From NCBI GenBank assembly GCA_963712825.1, contig CAVQJP010000020.1, positions 15,441 to 79,440 of the forward strand: a DNA stretch of 64,000 nucleotides, read 5' to 3'. Within the stretch, counting starts at the first letter, position 1, and every line of letters starts with the position of its first letter. Of the stretch, positions 54,102-63,879 are shown piece after piece. Origin of the DNA: AP-15 sp963712825. GTDB lineage: Bacteria; Pseudomonadota; Alphaproteobacteria; ATCC43930; CGMCC-115725. Below the pieces are notes generated by a model. That model saw only the letters and a program-made list of their open reading frames with translations, ran no database searches and was not told the origin of the DNA. A program made the translations under genes and the position numbers.

Positions 54102-55040
54102 TCAAGTCGGTTGCGCTTGACGAGGTTGCCGGTACGTCAACCGCTTGCCCTCTGCGCCCCTGATCGCTTTTGCGGTACGCTCAATGTCGTTAACGCCCAA
54201 AGCGATCCGCTCGTTATAACGAAAATCGAATTCAGCCAAATACCGTTTTAGATGTTCCTGGCTGACATGATGATAGACGCCATAGATGCCGCGCTTAAAA
54301 ACCGAGAAGTATCCCTCGATCGTATTAGTGTGGATATCGTCTCGGACATATTCTCCAATGCTATGATTTACCATACCATGTTTATTGAAGCCACGCCCGA
54401 GGCTTTTTGCCGTAGCGCCTTCGTCGGTCATGACAAAAGTGGCTTCGTGAACCTGAGCTGTGAGGATCGGACGCAGAGTAGCGGCAGTCACAGCCGGGAC
54501 GTGGTGCGAGCGCACCTGCCCGCCACGTTCGACCAAAGAGAACACGGCTTCTTTGCCTGCCCCGCCGGTTCCGGCATGCTGGCGCTTGCTGCGGTGCTTG
54601 TTCTTCTCCAGGCCGCCTACGAATGTTTCGTCGATTTCGACCGTCTTGCCTTCCCCGCCAAGCGCCTCCGGGTGGAGGTCGCGCATGCTTTCGCGGATGC
54701 GGTGCCCCATGAACCATGCGGTCTTGTAGGTCACGCCAAGCGAACGATGGAGCTGGTGCGCGCTCATTCCCTTTTTGCTGGAGCACATCAACCGATAGGC
54801 CAGCGCCCACTTGTTGAGCGGCACATGACTCCGCTCCATGACCGTGCCGACCGTAACGGTGAACGCCTCGTCGCAGTTGTTGCAGTGGATGAGCCCGGCC
54901 CGATGAGACTTTCCATTGAGCCGATAGACCTTCTCAGTCGACCCGCAATGCGGGCAGAAGGGACCGTTCGGCCAGCGGATCGCTTCAAAATGCCGGCGGG
55001 CTGCTTCTTCGTTGGTGAAAATCGGATCGGTGAGGTTCAT
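54102..55040 (-). CDS. IS1595-family transposase
   Basis: 312 residues. An N-terminal zinc ribbon (CPHCGSTEKVYRL, HCNNCDEAFTVTVGT), then the ISXO2-like DDE domain: VEIDETFVGGLEKNKH supplies the first Asp, FVMTDEGATAKSL the second, and the end matches the fragment at 37190-37514 (SVFKRGIYGVYHHVS). It is complete and probably active. Its promoter is partly in the right inverted repeat. Confidence 0.96.
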   Translation of the reverse strand: MNLTDPIFTNEEAARRHFEAIRWPNGPFCPHCGSTEKVYRLNGKSHRAGLIHCNNCDEAFTVTVGTVMERSHVPLNKWALAYRLMCSSKKGMSAHQLHRSLGVTYKTAWFMGHRIRESMRDLHPEALGGEGKTVEIDETFVGGLEKNKHRSKRQHAGTGGAGKEAVFSLVERGGQVRSHHVPAVTAATLRPILTAQVHEATFVMTDEGATAKSLGRGFNKHGMVNHSIGEYVRDDIHTNTIEGYFSVFKRGIYGVYHHVSQEHLKRYLAEFDFRYNERIALGVNDIERTAKAIRGAEGKRLTYRQPRQAQPT

Positions 55041-55063
55041 GGCGTATCTCCGTGACGAGACAA

Positions 55064-55113
55064 ACCATACCCCTAGCTTCCACCTATGTCAAAGGGATAA
55101 TTCCCCTATTTTT
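55064..55113 (-). promoter_or_regulatory. transposase promoter and right end of the IS1595 element
   Basis: On the minus strand TTGACA (55092-55087, within the inverted repeat) and TATGGT (55069-55064) are 17 bases apart, a near-consensus sigma70 promoter 24 bases before the transposase ATG. The inverted repeat is 55083-55105, followed by the target duplicate CTATTTTT at 55106-55113. Confidence 0.82.
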
Positions 55114-55554
55114 GTTGCGCGCTGTCAGGCGCCGGGGCGGGGGCGAGGCTGATCCCGGCTGGGCCCCGCTTTGGCACACGGAAGCCGGGGCCTCGCCCCC
55201 TGCACGCCGCGCTTGGACCCGCGGCTCTGCCGGCCGTCGTGCCTGTACAGCTTAGCCCGTCAAGCTTCTTATTGTTCTCTCCACAAGCTCCTTGACCTAT
55301 CGAAGCAGCTCCTCGTAATCTTCCTCTCGTTCCACGGCATCCACCTGCGAATCGCGGACAGTTGGAGTTTGTGGAGTTGCGGTCGGCACTTGATCGCCAG
55401 ACATGCTGGAGCACCTGACGAACCTCCACCCTCCGAACCGAATTGCAATCACGCTGCTCTAGTGTTTATCACTCAGGTGCCGTCAAATTTTCGTCAGGTC
55501 TTCGTCCCTACTTGAGATCTTTGGTCCATGATCCCTTCTCACTCGTGATTGCAG

Positions 55555-55583
55555 TTGACTTAAAGGGATATCCTCTGTAGATT
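55555..55583 (+). promoter_or_regulatory. tracrRNA promoter
   Basis: TTGACT (55555-55560), 17 bases, TAGATT (55578-55583): a close sigma70 match on the plus strand. It predicts a start near 55590, about 35 bases before the anti-repeat. It stands about 2.9 kb from cas9 now, and would have been about 0.46 kb away before the IS1595 insertion. Confidence 0.78.
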
Positions 55584-55589
55584 GCACGA

Positions 55590-55705
55590 CGGTGCCTCTG
55601 ACGAGAGGTTATTAGGCCAAAGCTTAGCGGTCTGGTGATTGAGGGCCTCCCGTTAACAAGCTGAAAAGCACCAAATGGGGCGGGCTGCGGCCCGCCCCTT
55701 CTGCT
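55590..55705 (+). ncRNA. tracrRNA of the type II-C system
   Basis: Positions 55625-55647 are a 23-base exact anti-repeat, complementary to repeat positions 10-32. After a bulge, CCG (55650-55652) and AAC (55655-55657) can pair with CGG and GTT at the repeat's 5' end. CTGAAAAG at 55661-55668 resembles the nexus of Neisseria-type tracrRNA. A GC hairpin (55677-55685 with 55690-55698, loop TGCG) then ends the RNA, followed by TTCT. Transcription is divergent from cas9. The ends are estimates. Confidence 0.9.
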
Positions 55706-56267
55706 GTCGCGAACCGCAGCCGGACAAAGCCGCAGGGTTGGGCCCGATCCGTCTCCGTCGTCGCCCGACGCTCTCGCACGTCCCTTGGCTTCGCCATTCA
55801 GGATCGCCCGGCAGATAGAGCGGGTAAGATATCGAACCAGCAGGAGCGCACCGGCTTGCCATAGCGGAATTTGCGTGAAATTCCCGGTTGGGGTGAAACA
55901 ATTCCCGGTTAGCACAAAAAGGACTCCCCGGTGTTTGCGGCTCTGGTTTTCATTAAACCATTGCTGCTGTTGTTTATTTGAGCCTGCGGGCGGGGAAATT
56001 CGCGGTTAGCGCGTGGTTGCACGGGAATTTGGGAACGCGATCACACGCCCCCTGTCGCCGCCGCGCCGCGAACCGCGGTAGCTGGGCTAAGCGGCTGCCG
56101 TGACGGCCTGATTTCTGGTCTGGCAACAACGCACGAACGCACCTAAGGTGCAGGTCGGCGGCGCTCGAGCGACCTCTCGGCGAGCGGTCATCGTCTGCGG
56201 CGGCGCACCTTATACGGGGTTCCGGGCGGTGCGGGCAACCGCCGTTGCGTGCGGGAAGGAGAACAGG
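55706..56267. other. gap between tracrRNA and the flavin oxidoreductase gene
   Basis: About 560 bases without a supported gene. AATTCCCGGTT occurs at about 55879 and 55906, and AATTCGCGGTT at about 55998, a small interspersed motif. The frame at 55508-55915 on the minus strand overlaps the tracrRNA and is rejected. GGGAAGGAGA before 56268 is the ribosome binding site of the next gene. Confidence 0.55.
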
Positions 56268-57323
56268 ATGCCGTTCGAGTTTGGTATGTTCCACGAGTTT
56301 CAATGCCCGGCCGGGACGAGCCAGCCGGCGGCTTTTGCCGAGTTGTTCGCCCAGGTCGACGCCGCCGAGCGCTGGGGCCTCGACGCGATGTGGCTGGCCG
56401 AGATCCACGTCGCCCCGGAGCGCTCGGTCTGTGCCGCACCCTTGACCATCGCCAGCGCCATCGCCGCGCGCACCCAGCGGATCAAGATCGGCACCGGCGT
56501 CCAGGTGCTGCCGCTGTGCCACCCGCTGCGCATCGCCGAGGAGGCCGCCACCGTCGACCAGATCAGCCAGGGCCGGCTGATCTTTGGCGTCGGGCGCTCT
56601 GGTTTTCCGCGCACCTACGAGGCTTATGGGGTGCCCTACGGCGAGAGCCGCGAGCGTTTTGCCGAGACCCTCGAAATATTGAAGCGCGCCTGGACCGAGG
56701 ACAGCTTTTCCTATTCCGGCCAGTTCTACAAATTCGACAATGTGCGGCTGACGCCGAAGCCTTATCAAAAGCCGTGGCCCGAAATCCGCATCGCCGCCAA
56801 CAGCCCCGACACCTTCCCGGCGATCGGCAAGCTCGGCCACGGCGTCTTTGTCGCCGTCCGCCTCGGCACGCTGGAGGAGCTCGGCCCCAACATCAAGGCC
56901 TATCGCGAGGGGTGGAAGGCGGGCGGCCATCCGGGCGAGGGCAAGGTGTTTTTGCGTGCTCCGGTCTATGTCGCCGAGACCGCCGCGCAGGCGCGCGCCG
57001 AGCCCGAAGAAAGCATCATGTATTTCTACCGCTATCTCGGCGAGCGCCTCGAAGACTCGGCGAGCCGCGCCGGGGTGCGCGCGGTCGAGGACCGCGCCGC
57101 GCGGGGGCGGCGGCTGCAGACGATCAGCTATGACGAGGCGTTGCGCGACAAGATCATCGTCGGCACCCCCGACCAGGTAACCGACCGGCTCTTGGGCTTG
57201 AAGGAAGAGCTCGGGCTCGACGGCATCCTCGCCGAGATGAACTGCGGCACTCGGATCCCGCACGACAAGGTCATGAAATCGCTGCAGCTGTTGTGCCAGG
57301 AGGTCAAGCCGCGGTTTCACTGA
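56268..57323 (+). CDS. LLM-class flavin-dependent oxidoreductase (luciferase-like)
   Basis: 351 residues. A TIM-barrel monooxygenase-like protein using reduced flavin. Family blocks: FGMFHEFQCPAG at the N-terminus, GLDAMWLAEIHVAP, RIKIGTGVQVLPLCHPLRIA, TVDQISQGRLIFGVGRSGFP, and GTPDQVTDRLLGLKEELGLD. ATG 56268 follows a clear ribosome binding site. It stands alone; substrate unknown. Confidence 0.93.
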   Translation: MPFEFGMFHEFQCPAGTSQPAAFAELFAQVDAAERWGLDAMWLAEIHVAPERSVCAAPLTIASAIAARTQRIKIGTGVQVLPLCHPLRIAEEAATVDQISQGRLIFGVGRSGFPRTYEAYGVPYGESRERFAETLEILKRAWTEDSFSYSGQFYKFDNVRLTPKPYQKPWPEIRIAANSPDTFPAIGKLGHGVFVAVRLGTLEELGPNIKAYREGWKAGGHPGEGKVFLRAPVYVAETAAQARAEPEESIMYFYRYLGERLEDSASRAGVRAVEDRAARGRRLQTISYDEALRDKIIVGTPDQVTDRLLGLKEELGLDGILAEMNCGTRIPHDKVMKSLQLLCQEVKPRFH

Positions 57324-57627
57324 GGTCGCGGCGAGGTCGCGGGGGCGCGGCGCTTGCCGCGGGCCGGACCGGCCGGTCGCTGTGCCGCGCGCCGAGGGCG
57401 GAGGTTGGCGGCAGGGCGGGGCTGGACCGGCGGGCGCGCGGCTTCTCGCGACGGCGGCGCCCCAGCCGTCCAGGCCGATGCGGGCGGGTATTGGCTTGAC
57501 ACGCGGTCCCGCCGTCTTCCTTAACCTAGATATCGGCTAGAAGTTCTTTTGCCTTTCTGATAAAACCAAATGGCATTGAAGCGATCTGTTTACCAATAAA
57601 ATTGCTCGTTATTCGCGGAAGCAGCAC

Positions 57628-59733
57628 GTGAAGAGAATAGTTGGATTTGCTGTCCTGCTCTGGGCTGCGGCGTTGTGGGGGTGGCCGGCCGGCGCCCAGA
57701 CGCCACCCTCGCCCCATCCTCATCTCGACCTGTTCCTGCACGTGCTGCGGCCCCACCCCGCCGCCGGCACTGCGGGTCCGGATGCGGCAAACCGCGCTGC
57801 GGCCCCGCTGTCGCCGGCCGCGCTGGAGCGGGTGCTGCGCATCCTGCCGCCGCTCGCCGTCGGCCACGGCACCGGCCCGGCCTTGTCGCAGAGCGCGCCC
57901 GGCGGGGCCGCGCCGCCGCCCGACCCCTCGATCTACGGGTTTTGCTACGAGGCCTGCCGCACCGAGCGCGCCGTTGCCAGCTGCGGCACGCCGGCTCCGG
58001 GTGCCGCGCACCCGCCCGGCCGGCTGTGCGACCCGGTCGAGGACACCGCGACCCTGCGCGCGATCAGCGGTGCGCCGCTCGGCACCGGCGCCAGCCCGTT
58101 TGTCGACGACAACACCGGGCCCGACGGCGTGCTGCCGGCCGGCTACACCTTTTTCGGGCAGTTCATCGACCACGACGTGACCCGGACGACAACCGCATTG
58201 TCGGCGCTGGGCGCGTTGAACGAGAGGGCGGCGGGCGACCCCGCGCTGCGCGCGACCCTCGCCGCCGCCGGCATCACCCCCGATCTGTTGCGCCGGGCGG
58301 TGGCGGACGCCGGCGCACCGGGCTCGGCATTGAGCGCCAACAGCGCCAAGCTCGACCTCGACAGCGTCTACGGCGTGCCCGACTTCGCGACCTTGACCAC
58401 CGTCGGCGCGCCGTGGTTCGAACAGCGCAACGGCGCTTATACCGGCCGGTTTGCGATGCGTGAGGTCGCCGCACCGAGCTCGGGCGGTGCGGCGGGTGTC
58501 ATCGACGGCTTTGACTTCGAGCGCGATGCGGCTGGAACCGCTCAGATCCCCGATCCGCGCAACAGCGAGCACAAGATGCTCTCGCAATTGCAGAACCTGT
58601 TCGAGCTCGCCCACAACGACTGCGTCGACCGCGCGCTCGCCGGCGCGGCCGCGCCAACCCCGCAGCAGATCGGTGCCGCTTTTGACGGCTGCCACCGTAA
58701 GGTGCTGTGGACCTACGAGACGATCGTGGCGACCGATTTTCTGCCCCGCCTCTCAACCGAAGCGGCGTTGGACCGGGTGGCGCCCGGTGCGCTGCATGCC
58801 TACGCCCGCGGCGCATCCGCGACCTCGACCCTGCCCACCCCGGCCGGGATCCACACCTTTCTCTACCAGTGCACGCCGGGCTTGGGCGCCGACGCGGTAA
58901 TCCGCATCCCGCACGAATTCGCGGTCGCGGCTTTCCGCCTCGGGCATTCGCTGGTGCGCGACGCCTACGTGCTGCATGACGTTGTGCGCGACGCTGCCGG
59001 CAACATCCTGACCGGCCAGCCGCGCCCGCTTTTCGCCGGGGCCGGGCAGCCCGAAACCGCCGGCCTCGTCGGCGACAACCCCTTGCAGCCCGGCGACGTC
59101 ATCGACTGGAGCTATTTCTTCGATGTTGGCGGCGAGACCGCGCAGGCGACGCGGCCGCTTGACACCCTGATCTCCGACAAGCTCTTCTCGTTGCCGATCG
59201 CGGCGCTCCCGCCCGGACCGGCGCCGGACGGCACAGACACTCCGTCCGAGCGCAACCTGGCGCGCCGCAACCTGCTGCGCGCGTCCGAGCCGACCTCGGT
59301 GATGACCGGCGCGGTCGGCCTCGCCACCGGCGAGGAGGCAGAACATTACGCCCAGCAGCGCATTCGCGGTCTTCATGACGCCACCGCCGCGGTCAAAGCC
59401 CGCCTGGCGGCGCGCCTCGAAGGCGCCGGGTTTCCGCCGCAGGCGCTGGGAGCGCGCACGCCGCTGTGGCTGTTTGTGCTCGCCGAAGCCGAAACCACCG
59501 AAGAGAGCCAGCGTCTCGGCGAGCTCGGCAGCCACATCGTCGACGAGTTCCTGCTGGGCTCGCTGCGCTGCGACGAGGGCTCGGTGCTCCATGCCGCGCC
59601 CGCCGATCTGCAGGGCTGGGGCCCGACCGAGACGATCGCGCAAAACCGCCGCTATTCGATGCCCGAGCTGATCGCCTATCTGCAGGCGAATGCGCGGGTC
59701 GGCGGGCAGCCGATCCGCCTGTCCGGGCGTTGA
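57628..59733 (+). CDS. secreted animal-type heme peroxidase
   Basis: 701 residues with signal peptide (VGFAVLLWAAALWGWPAGAQ), GTG start. The distal His motif is FFGQFIDHDVT, the Glu/Arg-containing region RNSEHKMLSQLQNLFELAHN, and the proximal His motif FRLGHSLVRDAY. These are hallmarks of the peroxidase-cyclooxygenase superfamily, which oxidises halides or organic substrates with hydrogen peroxide. It is exported, so it acts in the periplasm or outside. No peroxide-generating partner is adjacent. Confidence 0.93.
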   Translation: MKRIVGFAVLLWAAALWGWPAGAQTPPSPHPHLDLFLHVLRPHPAAGTAGPDAANRAAAPLSPAALERVLRILPPLAVGHGTGPALSQSAPGGAAPPPDPSIYGFCYEACRTERAVASCGTPAPGAAHPPGRLCDPVEDTATLRAISGAPLGTGASPFVDDNTGPDGVLPAGYTFFGQFIDHDVTRTTTALSALGALNERAAGDPALRATLAAAGITPDLLRRAVADAGAPGSALSANSAKLDLDSVYGVPDFATLTTVGAPWFEQRNGAYTGRFAMREVAAPSSGGAAGVIDGFDFERDAAGTAQIPDPRNSEHKMLSQLQNLFELAHNDCVDRALAGAAAPTPQQIGAAFDGCHRKVLWTYETIVATDFLPRLSTEAALDRVAPGALHAYARGASATSTLPTPAGIHTFLYQCTPGLGADAVIRIPHEFAVAAFRLGHSLVRDAYVLHDVVRDAAGNILTGQPRPLFAGAGQPETAGLVGDNPLQPGDVIDWSYFFDVGGETAQATRPLDTLISDKLFSLPIAALPPGPAPDGTDTPSERNLARRNLLRASEPTSVMTGAVGLATGEEAEHYAQQRIRGLHDATAAVKARLAARLEGAGFPPQALGARTPLWLFVLAEAETTEESQRLGELGSHIVDEFLLGSLRCDEGSVLHAAPADLQGWGPTETIAQNRRYSMPELIAYLQANARVGGQPIRLSGR

Positions 59734-59784
59734 CCCGTCCGTGGCGCCGCACGCCCGGCCGGCCGGCGGCTCCGGGAGCGATCA

Positions 59785-60339
59785 GCTGAACATTTCGAGG
59801 GAGCCGTCGAGCGCCATCAAGCCGGTGACGACGGTGAGCTGGGGGTGGTGATTGGCCACCGCTGCGCGGAACTCGGCCAGCGCCTCGCGGTGGGTTTTGG
59901 TTTCGACCTGCGGGTTGGCGATGCTGTCGTCGCCATAGGCGATCCGGGCGGCGCCGCAGTCGCGATGGTCGATCGCGATGATCTTGTTCAGGTGGTGGAG
60001 CTCGACCGAGGTTGCGAGATTGTCCCAAAACGCCGGCCGCCAGGCTTCAAATTTGGGGGCGACAACGGCGATTGCGGCCCCGGCGATGCAGAACTGGCTG
60101 TATTTGCCGGAGAGGTTTTGCGCGTCCATGTACTTGAAGACCGGCGTCACCATGCGCGGGTCGATGCAGGACAAGAGCATCGCCCCGTAGTCGCCCTCGG
60201 CGGCGCGGGCGGCGTGGGCGGCGAACGGCAATGCCATCGCGATCCCGCCGATGCCAAGCAGGCGCGCCAACCCGCGGCGGTCGACGGGACGGTGGCGGAG
60301 CGCGTCGCAACAGGAGCAGGCGTCGGTCGGTGGCATCAT
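59785..60339 (-). CDS. secreted carbonic-anhydrase-like protein
   Basis: About 184 residues from ATG 60339. A twin-arginine-like signal (DRRGLARLLGIGGIAMALPF) is followed by LLSCIDPRMV, the Cys-X-Asp-X-Arg motif of beta carbonic anhydrases, and IAIDHRDCGAARI with the His-X-X-Cys zinc ligands. The C-terminal half is shorter than in classical enzymes, so it may be a divergent member. Hydration of CO2 is likely but unproven. A longer frame begins at 60447. Confidence 0.8.
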
Positions 60340-60627
60340 TTCTTCCCCGCGGAAAACGGACCGGCGGCGGTCCCGCCGCGCGCCTTCTGCCCGAAGCAGC
60401 TGATTTTGCAAACCGGAAACATCAGGCGGAACCGCCATTGTCGGCAACAGCCGTCGGATGACCGCCGGCGAACTCCAGATCCGGAGCTAATATCCGATTT
60501 GTGCTACTAAATATAGTCGCAAACAACATTAACGCTGTATTTTGTCCGGAAAGTCGCGTCTTGCGTTGAATGCCGTCCTTCCGCCCGCTAAGCTGCGTTC
60601 GGGGCAAGCATCTATGGACGATTCGGA

Positions 60628-61277
60628 ATGCGCTGCATTGGATGGGCGGCGATTATTCTGCTGCTGAGCCTGATGCTCGCTCCGGCGAGCGTGGCGGGCT
60701 CCCACAAGCCGCGCCGTCGGGCGGTGACGCCGGTCGCCAACCCGCTCGACCGCGTCGCCGATGCGGTCGACGGCGCCGAATCGAGCCACGGCGCCGATCT
60801 CCGATGTGGCGTCCCGACCCGGCGGGGCCGCAAGGACCGATGCAGGTCAGCGCCGCAGCGGCAAGCGATGTCGGCGGCGGCGACCGCTTCGACCTGGACC
60901 AGAACCGCGAAATCGGGCGCGCCTATCTGGCGCAGCTCTACCGCCGCTACGGCGACTGGCCCGACGCCATCGCCGCCTATAATTGGGGCATCGGCAATCT
61001 CGAGGCCTGGGTCAAGGCCGGGCGTCCCGCGACCGACGTCGAATTCGGCGTCGCTTCCTATCTGGGGCGCGTCCTGCACGACAGCGGGCTGTGCGCGGGT
61101 GCCGCCGCGTCGGCACCCCGAAAGATCACGCGGGCGTCGGCGCGCTGCCAGGATCTTGGCGGCTGGACCGGGTTGTTCGGCGACGGGCGGCTGTTGTCGG
61201 GCGTTGGCCGCACCCCGTTTCACGATCAGCTCGACAAAGCGATGCGCCTCACGATGGAGCACGCGCGCTCGCCTTAG
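60628..61277 (+). pseudogene. lytic transglycosylase, frameshifted
   Basis: The first frame gives a signal peptide (AAIILLLSLMLAPASVAG) and the catalytic-Glu segment DAVDGAESSHGADL. One base is missing near 60800; the next frame continues as MWRPDPAGPQGPMQVSAAAA, then YGDWPDAIAAYNWG and AMRLTMEHARSP. Together they form an SLT-type peptidoglycan hydrolase with its usual GPMQV and AYNWG blocks. As written the enzyme is truncated just after its catalytic residue; a sequencing deletion is possible. Confidence 0.8.
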
Positions 61278-61784
61278 CCGGCGTGTCTCACAATCGCGCG
61301 CCGGCGGCCCAATGGCCGAGGACCAGCGCCACCCGAAGCGCCAGGTTCCACATCAGCAAGGCGAGCGCAACGTTCGACAGCATCGCGGTCGAGAGCGGCA
61401 GCTTGTCTTCGAAACAGACGGGTCTGCGGCATGTAGATTGTCTCCCTCCACCGGGGTCCGACCCGATGAAGCCTGTCAACAACACAGGATGGCAGGTACG
61501 CAAAAACTGCACCAGAACGTTATCGTATTGCAGCTCAATGAATTTCTGCGCGTAATTTCCCCGCGATGTAAATGTTTTCGACGGTCGGGATTCGTGTCGC
61601 GTCAGGCCGCAAATCACCACGGCGACGCCTTCGAGGCCTGTCTCCAGCTCGCCGACGCCCTAGGGAGGCGGTATCGCGACGCACCGCCTGCCCTGGGCGG
61701 CGATGAAACGGCCCTCCGCGTCTCGACCGAGGTCAATGGGCTGATCATTGTCTTTCAAGCTTCATGGTCGCCGGTCGCGGGCGG
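61278..61784. other. intergenic stretch without a recognised gene
   Basis: 507 bases. A frame remains open through much of it as the run-on of the transglycosylase's first frame but has no family resemblance. No RNA gene or repeat is evident. Confidence 0.5.
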
Positions 61785-62579
61785 TCAGGTGCTCCTGGCA
61801 TCCGCGAGCTTGATCCAGACCGGCGCATGGTCGCTTGCTTTTTCGCGCCCGCGCACGTCACGGTCGACCTCGGCGGCGACGAGACGGCCGGCAACCGACG
61901 GGCTCAGCAGCAGATGATCGATGCGCACTCCGGCGTTGCGGCCAAACGCGTTCCGGAAATATTTCCAGAACGTGTAGATCTGCTGATCGGGGTGCAGCGC
62001 GCGCAGCGCGTCGGTCCAGCCCTGCCCGACAAGCCGGCGATAGGCCTCCTGCACCTCCGGCCGAAACAGCGCGTCATCGACCCAGCGCTCGGGCGCGTAG
62101 ACATCGAGATCGGTCGGTATGACGTTGTAGTCGCCGGCCAGCACCACCGGCGCGCCGCTTGCGAGAAGCGTTTTGGCATGTTCCGCCAGCCTCTCGGACC
62201 AGCGCAGCTTGTAATCGAATCTCGGCCCCGGCGCGGGATTGCCGTTCGGCAGGTAGAGGCAGCCGACAATCAAGCCGCCGACCGCCGCTTCGATATAACG
62301 GCTGTTGGTGTCGTCGGGATCGCCGGGCAGGCCGCGGCGCGTTTCGAGAGGATCGGCGCCTTTTGCCAGGATCGCGACGCCGTTCCAGCTCTTCTGGCCA
62401 TGCCACACCGCACCGTAGCCGGCGGCGCGAATCGCCGCGGCCGGAAACTTGTCGTCGGGCGCCTTCAGCTCCTGGAGGCAAACGATCTCCGGCGCCGCCT
62501 CCTCCAGCCACGCCAGCAGATTGGCAAGCCGTCCGTTGACGCCGTTGACATTGTAGGTCGCGATCCGCACCGAATGCAT
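61785..62579 (-). CDS. xthA: exodeoxyribonuclease III
   Basis: 264 residues. The AP-endonuclease/3'-5' exonuclease of base excision repair. It has the full motif set: RIATYNVNGVNGRL, IVCLQELKAPDDKFP (metal Glu), LAGDYNVIPTDLDVY, and RIDHLLLS with GREKASDHAPVW (catalytic Asp-His). Length is normal and the start is clear. Confidence 0.96.
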   Translation of the reverse strand: MHSVRIATYNVNGVNGRLANLLAWLEEAAPEIVCLQELKAPDDKFPAAAIRAAGYGAVWHGQKSWNGVAILAKGADPLETRRGLPGDPDDTNSRYIEAAVGGLIVGCLYLPNGNPAPGPRFDYKLRWSERLAEHAKTLLASGAPVVLAGDYNVIPTDLDVYAPERWVDDALFRPEVQEAYRRLVGQGWTDALRALHPDQQIYTFWKYFRNAFGRNAGVRIDHLLLSPSVAGRLVAAEVDRDVRGREKASDHAPVWIKLADARST

Positions 62580-62674
62580 CTCCTGCGACGAAACCGGGCT
62601 GGCTGGTCTTGAGACGAGATCGGCCGCGCCGGGTTCAAGCCAGGATTTATGGCGTGAACCTCTTCGGGAGCACC

Positions 62675-63506
62675 ATGCCCTACGCTGTCACGGTCCTCAC
62701 TCGGTACGCGCGATCATGGTCGATCGCGGCTGTGCTCCTGGCTCTCGGCAGCGCGCCGTCGGCGGCGGCGCCGCCGCAAAAGCTCGAGGCGCGGTTCGAG
62801 GTTTTCGGCTTTGCCGGCATCCACCTGCTGACCAACCGCACCACCGTGGAAGAGGCTGCGCATCAATACGGGATCACGATGAACCTCGATACGCGCGGTC
62901 TCGCCCGCGTATTTGTCGATCTCACCAGCCATTCGGATGTCCGCGGCGACCTCGACGGAGATACCGCTCATCCTCAATTGTACCGTTCGGATGTCAGCCG
63001 AAACGGGGTGGGTCGGCATTATCGGGTCGATTACGGCGAGGACGGCACGGTTGTCGACGCCTCGACCCGATCTTCATCGGGACCGCCCCTGGCCGGTGAC
63101 AAAGGAGCAGATCCGCAGCACGGTCGACCAGCTGACCGCGTATTTCCTGCTTGAGCGCCAGCTCTCCGATCGCGGCACTTGCACCATGGTCGTTCGCGTT
63201 TTTGACGGCAGCGGCCTCTACAATCTGCGCTTCACCAATGTCAAGCAGGAAACCTTGTCGCCGGACGGATATCAAAATTTCGCCGGGCCGTCGCAATCCT
63301 GCGAAGTCGTGCGCCAGGACTTGGTGACCAACCCCGACGACAGCGAGCGCACCTATCACCGGGGCAAAATCTGGTACGCCCGCGTGGTTCCGGGCGACGA
63401 CGTGATGCCGGTGCGGATGGAGTACGATACGGCATTCGGGGTCGTGAAGGGTTATCTGGCGGAGGTGCGCGGAACCGGCATCGATCTTTATCTGATGCGG
63501 GAATGA
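62675..63506 (+). pseudogene. DUF3108-like secreted protein, frameshifted
   Basis: ATG 62675 opens a signal peptide (WSIAAVLLALGSAPSAAA), followed by ARFEVFGFAGIHLLTNRTTV and HYRVDYGEDGTVVDAS. Near 63090 the frame must change; the next frame continues VTKEQIRSTVDQLTAYFLLE and FDGSGLYNLRFTNVKQETL to the stop at 63506. DUF3108 proteins are periplasmic beta-rich proteins of unknown role. The break lies in a G/C-rich stretch and may be a sequencing indel. Confidence 0.78.
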
Positions 63507-63606
63507 GCGCCGCGCGCTAACCTTACCTAAGTGGGAGTGGGCCCCGCACGGCAACACCTCCCCAAGCTTTCAAGGCGCCGCACCAACGCCGCGGACGCCG
63601 ACCCGC

Positions 63607-63879
63607 TTAGGCGAGCTTCGGCCAACGCGCCCAGGATGGCGGAACGTCATCACGATGCCGGCCCCCGACGCACGACGCGTACCATGCCCAGCAGCCCGAG
63701 CAGCAGCGCCACGGCTGTCGAAAAACCGAATAGGTGACCAGTCGCCACGGTTTGTACTTCGAGGTGTGGACGGAACCGCCCGCGTTGTGCACAGCGAGAC
63801 GGTTCTTTAAGTCCGCAGTGAAGCCAACATATCGCTGGCCCGGAGCGGCCTCGCTTTGGATGAGGTAGACGTAAAACAT
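63607..63879 (-). pseudogene. GIY-YIG nuclease domain with disrupted C-terminus
   Basis: MFYVYLIQSEAAPGQRYVGF (the GIY-YIG pair reads VYL and YVG), then DLKNRLAVHNAGGSVHTSKY and KPWRLVTYSVF, match small UPF0213-like nucleases. The family's last 25 residues are missing; after VTYSVF the frame becomes Trp/Cys-rich, and another frame gives a membrane-like stretch (STAVALLLGLLGMVRVVRR). The gene is therefore truncated or joined to other sequence near 63745. The remaining 120 bases of the window have no gene I can support. Confidence 0.72.

Larger units (their letters stand above)
52672..55105. mobile_element. IS1595-family element with passenger genes, inserted before cas9
   Basis: 2434 bp between perfect 23-bp inverted repeats, flanked by an 8-bp direct repeat; IS1595-family elements make 8-bp duplications. 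It holds a leftward transposase and three rightward passenger genes. Perfect ends and duplication indicate a recent insertion. Transposase transcription continues, if not stopped, antisense through the cargo towards cas9. Some members of this family are known to carry passenger genes. Confidence 0.94.

Noticed and set aside
55508..55915. 135-residue minus-strand frame
   Set aside because: It runs across the tracrRNA and its promoter in antisense and has no recognisable domain.
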